A stretch of 11,767 nucleotides of DNA from Endomicrobium sp. (GTDB taxonomy: Bacteria > Elusimicrobiota > Endomicrobiia > Endomicrobiales > Endomicrobiaceae): NCBI GenBank assembly GCA_031264895.1, contig JAISDI010000169.1, positions 1 through 11,767 on the forward strand. Direction: 5' to 3'. Below the pieces are notes generated by a model. That model saw only the letters and a program-made list of their open reading frames with translations, was not told the DNA's origin and did not search any database. Positions 8,377 through 11,767 of the stretch are shown piece after piece (the stretch's first letter is position 1; each line of letters starts with the position of its first letter). A program made the position numbers and the translations under genes.

Positions 8377-8640
8377 TTATTTGCCCACCCATTGCAAAGA
8401 TTCTGAAACGGACGGATTGTCTGTGTTTTCATATGATACTTCCGCCTGTGAAAACTCTTTCTTTAAATTAGAAATAAATTCGTCTATCCACGAAGGAGTT
8501 AAAACATCGACCCCTGCAAAATCTAAAATAAATTCTTTTTCCTTTTTCCCTATAATATAAGCACGGGCAGCAAAAAAAGCTTCTCTGCCTTCCGGTCTTG
8601 AAATCAATAAATTCCCGAATTTTGATATTTGAATTTTCAT
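8377..8640 (-). CDS. STAS-like DUF4325 family protein, 87 aa
   Basis: The small cytosolic protein matches my recollection of the DUF4325 STAS-like pattern: ISKFG near the start, SRPEGREAF (14-22), ILDFAGVDVLTPSW (38-51) with DEF after it, and ENTDNPSV (71-78). In SpoIIAA-type anti-anti-sigma factors a Ser at the equivalent turn after the DF strand is the phosphorylation site. Ser50 in TPSW is the candidate here (inference). The start ATG at 8640 has AGGAG six bases upstream. The gene follows the GHKL ATPase by 9 bp and shares its transcript. The expected role is the effector half of a phosphorylation-dependent partner switch with that ATPase. The target is unknown and no sigma factor is visible in the window. 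Confidence 0.88.
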   Translation of the reverse strand: MKIQISKFGNLLISRPEGREAFFAARAYIIGKKEKEFILDFAGVDVLTPSWIDEFISNLKKEFSQAEVSYENTDNPSVSESLQWVGK

Positions 8641-8644
8641 GGAT

Positions 8645-8651
8645 CTCTCCT
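8645..8651 (-). promoter_or_regulatory. Ribosome site of the STAS-like gene overlapping the upstream stop
   Basis: AGGAGAG on the minus strand overlaps the TAG stop of the GHKL gene (8650-8652) and lies upstream of ATG 8640. The layout favours translational coupling of the two products. Confidence 0.75.
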
Positions 8652-9192
8652 AATATTTAATTACTGCTAAACAACCGTGTATATAATCATCTTTTGTCTT
8701 AAAATCTGAATTGCCGTTTGATATTTCTATACTGCCATTTCCAGACTGAAAATATAAATGCCAATTTTTTGTTTTTATCGCTTTTGAAACAAATTTTAAA
8801 CCATTTCCTCTTTGTTCCGGAGCTCTGCCTGAAATTACTTCGGTCAAAGCGATATTTATAGCCTGTTCATCGGTTTTAATGTCATTTTTAACTTTTGACA
8901 AGGTTTCTTTTATTCCCTGTCCTCTGTCAGCAAGAATTATAGTTTTATTTTTAAAATCATACATAAAAATTACACCTGCAATGTCTTTCCAATTACCTAA
9001 ATTATGATCATATGAATTATTGCCAATTTCTCCGACTATGGCAGTAAGCAAATAATCATTTGTTTCAAGAAAAAAATTATTTAATTCAGATTGAAATAAA
9101 TTTCTCGTCTTATAGTAATTTCTAGGCAAAACAATACTATCAGTTTTTTCAAGTTTTACCCAATTTGCAATTCTATCCAATATTGTATCCAT
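8650..9192 (-). CDS. GHKL-type ATP-binding protein (anti-sigma/HATPase-like), 180 aa
   Basis: Three diagnostic boxes of the GHKL (histidine kinase/HSP90-like) ATPase fold occur in order. The N-box is GEIGNNSYDH (E55, N59), G1 is ADRGQGI (D89, G91, G93) and G2 is RGNGL (128-132). There is no membrane segment, no sensor and no His-phosphotransfer domain. The size is closer to stand-alone serine-kinase anti-sigma proteins (SpoIIAB/RsbW-like) than to sensor kinases. The adjacent gene, coupled at 9 bp, encodes a STAS-like DUF4325 protein, the expected phosphorylation partner. The start ATG at 9192 follows a TATAAT by seven bases with no Shine-Dalgarno, consistent with leaderless initiation. ATP binding is well supported. 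Protein-kinase activity is inference. Confidence 0.88.
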   Translation of the reverse strand: MDTILDRIANWVKLEKTDSIVLPRNYYKTRNLFQSELNNFFLETNDYLLTAIVGEIGNNSYDHNLGNWKDIAGVIFMYDFKNKTIILADRGQGIKETLSKVKNDIKTDEQAINIALTEVISGRAPEQRGNGLKFVSKAIKTKNWHLYFQSGNGSIEISNGNSDFKTKDDYIHGCLAVIKY

Positions 9193-9199
9193 AACATTT

Positions 9200-9228
9200 A
9201 TTATACTAAAAATCAGTATATATATAAA
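9200..9228 (-). promoter_or_regulatory. Promoter of the GHKL/STAS operon, apparently leaderless
   Basis: A perfect TATAAT occupies 9205-9200 on the minus strand. A weak -35 (TTTATA, 9228-9223) lies 17 bp upstream. Normal spacing puts the start site at about 9193, one base before the ATG at 9192. The -35 lies only eight bases from the direct repeat bordering the MITE-like element. Confidence 0.55.
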
Positions 9229-9235
9229 TCGTCAG

Positions 9236-9247
9236 GTAGTTAAGTGT
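9236..9247 (+). repeat. Left direct repeat flanking the MITE-like element
   Basis: GTAGTTAAGTGT abuts the left terminal inverted repeat and matches the right copy at 11 of 12 positions. It is best read as a target-site duplication. Confidence 0.65.
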
Positions 9248-9277
9248 ACGACAAACGCATGAAAACCTATGTTTTTT

Positions 9278-9304
9278 TGTCATACCGACGTAAGTCGGTA
9301 TCCA
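9278..9304 (+). repeat. 27-nt palindromic repeat, copy 1
   Basis: TGTCATACCGAC, then a four-base loop, then the inverse arm and TCCA. It is the same family as 9350-9376, 11493-11519 and 11530-11556. The consensus has arms TCATRCCGRC and GYCGGYAT and ends TGTCA / TCYA. It lies inside the MITE-like element. Confidence 0.8.
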
Positions 9305-9349
9305 CGTTGCCGTTAAAAAATATAAGGAATACAAATTTTTTAGTAACAA

Positions 9350-9376
9350 TGGATGCCGACTTCCGTCGGCATGACA
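9350..9376 (-). repeat. 27-nt palindromic repeat, copy 2 (inverted)
   Basis: Same family as copy 1 in opposite orientation: TGGATGCCGAC, loop TTCC, GTCGGCATGACA. Copies 1 and 2 face each other within the MITE-like element across an A/T-rich centre. Confidence 0.8.
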
Positions 9377-9406
9377 ACTTGGCCGTTTTTTTCATGCGTT
9401 TGTCGT

Positions 9407-9418
9407 GTAGCTAAGTGT
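9407..9418 (+). repeat. Right direct repeat flanking the MITE-like element
   Basis: GTAGCTAAGTGT starts at the base after the right inverted repeat. It differs from the left copy by a single C/T change. Confidence 0.65.
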
Positions 9419-9504
9419 CAATGGTATGGACAATTTGCTCCTGCCTTTATTAATTGTCGTGCGCGAATTCTTTTATTCCTCCCCGTAATAAATTCAAAAT
9501 AATT

Positions 9505-9513
9505 TGCTATAAT
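9505..9513 (+). promoter_or_regulatory. Extended -10 promoter of the tRNA-Ala gene
   Basis: TGCTATAAT combines the extended -10 TG with a consensus TATAAT hexamer 21 bases before the mature tRNA 5' end. No good -35 is seen at 17 bp, as is usual for extended -10 promoters. Confidence 0.65.
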
Positions 9514-9534
9514 ACAACTCTTCTTCTAAGGAAT

Positions 9535-9605
9535 GGGGCCATAGTTAAACGGGAGAATGCATCGTTCGCAACGATGAGATGCGGGTTCAATTCCCGCTGG
9601 CTCCA
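9535..9605 (+). tRNA. tRNA-Ala, anticodon CGC
   Basis: All arms fold. The acceptor is GGGGCCA with TGGCTCC and discriminator A, including the G3-U70 pair that identifies alanine tRNAs. The D arm has GG in its loop. The anticodon stem CATCG/CGATG encloses loop TTCGCAA. The T arm GCGGG/CCCGC encloses TTCAATT. The loop places CGC at 34-36, reading codon GCG. The 3' CCA is not encoded, because the sequence continues ATAT. Length is 71 nt. Confidence 0.96.
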
Positions 9606-9821
9606 TATATTTTATCTCTCTTTTGCTACTCATACTACATCATACTGCATCATTTCAACCCAGAATTGTCATTAGATTTTTATCAAATGGTTTTTTTAAA
9701 CCTCTTTAGCAGCCACCATGAAAAGTGCTTGTGTACGTCAAACTAAAACGACAACGACAGATGCTGACAAATATTGACGATCCTTTGAATTTAAACTTTT
9801 TGGGGTTTTTAGAGAGACCCG
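9606..9821. other. Intergenic stretch without a supported gene
   Basis: Just after the tRNA the sequence contains a short imperfect repetition of CATACT/CATCAT (about 9630-9655), with no clear terminator hairpin. I see no ribosome site followed by a convincing reading frame. Confidence 0.5.
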
Positions 9822-9905
9822 AGTGGTCAAGAAAATGTGTTGAAAGACTTGAAAAGTGGTCAAGAAAATGTGTTTACACGATGGTAAAGTGGTCAAGAAA
9901 ATGTG
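9822..9905 (+). repeat. Three 18-bp direct repeats at exact 33-bp spacing (iteron-like)
   Basis: AGTGGTCAAGAAAATGTG occurs perfectly at 9822-9839, 9855-9872 and 9888-9905. The 15-bp spacers are different. The 33-bp period is about three helical turns, which would put the sites on roughly one face of the DNA. The last copy ends eight bases before the -35 of the ATPase promoter. They are either protein-binding sites controlling that promoter or a relic of a transposon end. Some IS21-family ends carry repeated transposase sites with a GTGGTCAA-like core (from memory). Confidence 0.9.
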
Positions 9906-9913
9906 CAGGCGGT

Positions 9914-9942
9914 TTGACAGTATATAGCCAAAAAGATAGAAT
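9914..9942 (+). promoter_or_regulatory. Near-consensus sigma-70 promoter of the AAA ATPase gene
   Basis: TTGACA (9914-9919), a 17-bp spacer and TAGAAT (9937-9942). The predicted start is near 9949, giving a short leader that begins at about the ribosome site. The 18-bp repeats lie immediately upstream. Confidence 0.7.
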
Positions 9943-9948
9943 TTGCTT

Positions 9949-9952
9949 GAGG
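9949..9952 (+). promoter_or_regulatory. Shine-Dalgarno deciding the ATPase start
   Basis: GAGG lies eight bases before ATG 9961. This favours ATG 9961 over the in-frame TTG at 9943, which falls within the promoter region. Confidence 0.7.
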
Positions 9953-9960
9953 TATTCAGA

Positions 9961-11250
9961 ATGAAAAGAGATATCATTAGCAAACTTCTTGAATGGAAAA
10001 ACAAAACAAACAGGCAGCCTTTGATTCTTACCGGAGCAAGACAGGTAGGTAAAACATGGGCTATGAAAGAATTCGGCATTAAGAACTTCAAAAAGAGCGC
10101 TTACATTTCTTTTGACAACAACCCTAATATGAAAAACCTGTTTGAGAATTCTGTCCGCCCTAATGAATTGCTGCCGTTTTTAAATGCCGAAGCAGGCGTA
10201 GAAATAGATTCTGATACGTTGGTCATTTTTGACGAGATCCAGGAAGTTCCCAAAGCGTTGACGGCGTTAAAGTATTTTTCTGAAGAACGTCGCGATATTG
10301 CAATTATTGCCGCAGGTTCAACGCTTGGCGTTAGTTTGCATAACGGAGTGTCATTTCCTGTCGGAAAAGTTGAATTTATGACGCTGCACCCTATGTCCTT
10401 TGCAGAGTTTTTAGACGCTATATCGGAAAATCAACTGCGCATTGCTATAGAAACTAAGAACTATTTATTATTAAACAGCTTTCACGAAAAGCTGATAGGG
10501 CTTGTAAAACAATATATGCTTGTCGGCGGTATGCCGGAAGCTGTGTCGGAATTTGTAAAAACTAAAGGATTTGGCGAAGTCCGTAAAATTCAAAAGAAAA
10601 TCTTAATGTCCTATGAAAAGGATTTCTCAAAATACACAAACGCAGAAATGGCTGCAAAGCTTAGCTTGTTATGGAAATCGATTCCGGTACAGCTATCAAA
10701 AGAGAACAAAAAATTTATATATGGCGCGGTCAAAACGGGAGCAAGAGCCAGAGATTTTGAAGTAGCTATACAATGGCTTGCAGACAGTTCTTTAATTTAT
10801 AAAGTCGGACGAATATCAAATCCGTCGCTGCCGCTTAAATCATATGAAGAGTTTGGAATGTTTAAGATGTTTTTGCACGATATTGGGCTTCTTTGCGCGA
10901 TGAGCGGAGTCAGCGATAAGATTATTTTAGAAGCAAGCAGCATATTTAAGGAATTCAGGGGCGCCTTAGCCGAACAATTTATATGCCAGGAATTGCTGAC
11001 GCTTGAGGAAGAGCCGTTTTACTGGTCTGTTGAAAACTCTCAGGCGGAAGTTGACTTTTTGATTCAGCGCGACGATAAGATTATTCCGATAGAGGTCAAA
11101 AGCGGAATAAACCTGCAAGCGAAGAGCTTAAAAACATATATTGAAAAGTTTGCCCCTTCGGCAGCATTGAGAGTGTCGAATGCAAATTATAAAGTTACGG
11201 ATAACGTGATAGATTTGCCGATATATGCTTTTAGAAGTTGGTTTCAATAG
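9961..11250 (+). CDS. AAA-type ATPase with DUF4143 C-terminal domain, 429 aa
   Basis: The N-terminal P-loop domain shows Walker A GARQVGKT (25-32), Walker B LVIFDEIQE (87-95) and a sensor-like AAGS (117-120), the layout of the AAA_14 family. The C-terminal half carries DUF4143 features, ending in EVDFLIQ (363-369) and PIEVKSG (376-382). E363, D365, E378 and K380 have the order of a PD-(D/E)XK nuclease core, so a nuclease role is conceivable but unproven. Length is normal for the family and the frame is intact. The MKRDIISKLLEWKN start fits other members. Its biological function is not established in general. It is often found as an isolated accessory gene, as here, between a tRNA and a repeat-rich region. 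It has its own promoter and three upstream repeats that may regulate it. Confidence 0.93.
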   Translation: MKRDIISKLLEWKNKTNRQPLILTGARQVGKTWAMKEFGIKNFKKSAYISFDNNPNMKNLFENSVRPNELLPFLNAEAGVEIDSDTLVIFDEIQEVPKALTALKYFSEERRDIAIIAAGSTLGVSLHNGVSFPVGKVEFMTLHPMSFAEFLDAISENQLRIAIETKNYLLLNSFHEKLIGLVKQYMLVGGMPEAVSEFVKTKGFGEVRKIQKKILMSYEKDFSKYTNAEMAAKLSLLWKSIPVQLSKENKKFIYGAVKTGARARDFEVAIQWLADSSLIYKVGRISNPSLPLKSYEEFGMFKMFLHDIGLLCAMSGVSDKIILEASSIFKEFRGALAEQFICQELLTLEEEPFYWSVENSQAEVDFLIQRDDKIIPIEVKSGINLQAKSLKTYIEKFAPSAALRVSNANYKVTDNVIDLPIYAFRSWFQ

Positions 11251-11289
11251 GTTTTCAGCCGTACGACTTTATCGTACAACTGAAAAACC
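11250..11289 (+). terminator. Long hairpin just after the ATPase stop (not a canonical terminator)
   Basis: GGTTTTCAG (11250-11258) pairs with CTGAAAAACC (11280-11289, one bulged A), and GTACGA (11261-11266) pairs with TCGTAC (11272-11277) around a five-base loop. The stem starts within the stop codon. No U-run follows, so it may act as a 3' stabiliser or a Rho-linked end rather than a classical terminator. Confidence 0.5.
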
Positions 11290-11295
11290 AGACAT

Positions 11296-11322
11296 AAAAA
11301 AGCGCTCATATTGTATTGAGCG
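11296..11322 (-). terminator. Possible minus-strand terminator
   Basis: On the minus strand CGCTCA and TGAGCG form a six-bp stem with an eight-base loop, followed by C and six T. The stem is short. It would serve a leftward transcript, but no minus-strand gene is seen to its right within the window. Confidence 0.3.
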
Positions 11323-11465
11323 TGCATTGAAAGTTGATTCGTATGCCAAAGCCGGATAGTGTGTCCCCCTTCCAGCTCTCTAACAACGCTATCTATTAAG
11401 TCCTATTACCAAACGGAGCTTATATAGGGTTTAAAATTTCTATAGAGTTATTCATAAATGAACAT
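11323..11465. other. AT-rich intergenic stretch, no gene seen
   Basis: No reading frame with a ribosome site, no tRNA fold and no strong hairpin. It separates the ATPase end structures from the palindromic repeat cluster. Confidence 0.5.
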
Positions 11466-11485
11466 CCGCACAGCAAGCTGTGCGG
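11466..11485. repeat. 20-nt palindrome, twin 1
   Basis: CCGCACAGC-AA-GCTGTGCGG followed by TAT. It shares the core GCAAGC and layout with the palindrome at 11568-11587. Together they bracket an inverted pair of 27-nt palindromic repeats. Confidence 0.75.
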
Positions 11486-11492
11486 TATCAGT

Positions 11493-11519
11493 TGTCATGC
11501 CGACGGAAGTCGGCATCCA
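11493..11519 (+). repeat. 27-nt palindromic repeat, copy 3
   Basis: TGTCATGCCGAC, loop GGAA, then GTCGGCAT and CCA. It is the exact reverse complement of copy 2 in the MITE-like element, 2.1 kb away. Confidence 0.85.
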
Positions 11520-11529
11520 TTTTTAAACT

Positions 11530-11556
11530 TAGATACCGGCTTTCGCCGGTATGACA
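11530..11556 (-). repeat. 27-nt palindromic repeat, copy 4 (diverged, inverted)
   Basis: TAGATACCGGC, loop TTTC, then GCCGGTATGACA. Compensating arm changes (CCGAC to CCGGC on both sides) keep the stem intact, which suggests the fold rather than the letters is retained. It faces copy 3 across ten bases. Confidence 0.75.
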
Positions 11557-11567
11557 GCTAAGCGGTT

Positions 11568-11587
11568 CCCCGCAGCAAGCTGCGGGG
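11568..11587. repeat. 20-nt palindrome, twin 2
   Basis: CCCCGCAGC-AA-GCTGCGGGG followed by TAT. Relative to twin 1 it has paired changes in both arms that keep full complementarity. The stem is strong and GC-rich in otherwise AT-rich DNA. Confidence 0.75.
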
Positions 11588-11699
11588 TATATTTCAAATA
11601 ATAAATTTATGAAATACCGGTAGTATTCGATAATGGAACCGTCAAGAAGAATTATGTGGCAAACTATATGTGATCAAATTAAAAAAGGGGATGACTATT

Positions 11700-11767
11700 A
11701 TGTTATTGCTTAAGTTTTTTGCAAAATTGTTAAGAAAATTTGCGCAAATTTTCGGGTATGATGTACT
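11700..11767 (+). CDS. Possible 5' end of a further gene (runs off the window)
   Basis: ATG 11700 is preceded by AAGGGG (11685-11690) with a nine-base spacer and stays open for 22 codons to the edge (MLLLKFFAKLLRKFAQIFGY). The N-terminus is basic and amphipathic, as in peripheral membrane glycosyl- or methyltransferases, but too little is visible to assign a family. A 26-codon frame from ATG 11633 overlaps it in another phase and is considered spurious. Confidence 0.4.
   Translation, partial: MLLLKFFAKLLRKFAQIFGYDV

Larger units (their letters stand above)
9248..9406. mobile_element. MITE-like element, 159 bp, with 18-bp perfect terminal inverted repeats
   Basis: The left end ACGACAAACGCATGAAAA (9248-9265) is exactly inverted at 9389-9406. 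Near-identical 12-bp direct repeats touch both ends with no gap. No protein is encoded. The interior holds two inverted copies of a 27-nt palindromic repeat, so the element as a whole could fold into a long hairpin. Non-autonomous elements like this are mobilised by a transposase encoded elsewhere, and none is visible here. A 12-bp duplication is long for common families, so the responsible transposase type is uncertain. Confidence 0.7.

Noticed and set aside
9535..9605. tRNA gene as an integration site for an island carrying the ATPase
   Set aside because: I found no second copy of the tRNA 3' end elsewhere in the window and no integrase gene.
9822..9905. CRISPR array
   Set aside because: The repeats are 18 bp and the spacers 15 bp, too short for CRISPR, with only three units and no cas genes.
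9943..9960. TTG 9943 as the ATPase start
   Set aside because: ATG 9961 has GAGG at the right distance and matches the usual N-terminus of the family. TTG 9943 falls within one base of the -10 box and upstream of the predicted transcription start.
9725..9964. Plus-strand small ORF (about 67-79 aa) with WSRKC repeated every 11 residues and a 4-bp ATGA overlap with the ATPase start
   Set aside because: The peptide repeat is just the 18-bp DNA repeats at a 33-bp (in-frame) period. There is no ribosome site, and the ATPase promoter lies within the ORF. The overlap is probably coincidental.
9738..10091. Minus-strand ORF with HIFLTT repeats
   Set aside because: It is the antisense reading of the same DNA repeats and of the well-supported ATPase start, with no ribosome site or recognisable domain.
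11250..11289. Riboswitch or structured RNA at the ATPase 3' end
   Set aside because: A single simple hairpin starting in the stop codon is adequately explained as a 3' end structure. No additional conserved elements are visible.
11633..11713. 26-codon ORF from ATG 11633
   Set aside because: It is very short, has no ribosome site, and overlaps the better-supported start at 11700 in another frame.

Overview
The window looks like an AT-rich bacterial chromosome segment. Candidate lineages are Elusimicrobiota/Endomicrobium-like bacteria or Omnitrophota. This is inference from style, not proof: a giant secreted ORF, an AAA-DUF4143 ATPase, short palindromic dispersed repeats and low GC. No gene in the window fixes the taxonomy.

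Positions 1-7590 (minus strand) are one uninterrupted reading frame of at least 2530 codons that runs off the left edge without a stop. I checked every in-frame triplet for stops. It begins with a Sec-type signal peptide and an N-terminal domain that may be ChaN/TIKI-like. It then carries a Pro/Gln-rich linker, an internal lipobox-like hydrophobic segment, a metallopeptidase-like module (HEGTH), a different HExxH module (HEMGH), a second internal signal-peptide-like segment and a third module (HELIH). The first and third modules are clearly duplicates. The protein therefore reads like several ancestral secreted proteins fused into one polypeptide.

Positions 7600-8130 hold a small two-segment membrane protein (minus). 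Its stop codon lies in the loop of a strong terminator hairpin that also forms the 5' border of the giant gene. Positions 8322-9205 hold a compact two-gene minus-strand operon, a GHKL-type ATP-binding protein followed by a DUF4325 STAS-like protein. It has its own terminator and a near-leaderless promoter. By analogy with anti-sigma/anti-anti-sigma pairs it may be a phosphorylation-controlled partner switch.

Positions 9236-9418 are a 159-bp MITE-like element with perfect 18-bp terminal inverted repeats. It is flanked at both edges by 12-bp direct repeats and contains two inverted copies of a 27-nt palindromic repeat. A tRNA-Ala(CGC) gene with an extended -10 promoter follows (9535-9605). Next come three 18-bp direct repeats spaced exactly 33 bp apart, ending 8 bp upstream of a near-consensus sigma-70 promoter. 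That promoter drives a 429-residue AAA ATPase with a DUF4143-type C-terminus (9961-11250).

Positions 11250-11632 have no convincing gene but are rich in hairpins, including two more copies of the 27-nt palindrome bracketed by twin 20-nt palindromes. The right edge holds the possible 5' end of another plus-strand gene (11700 onward).
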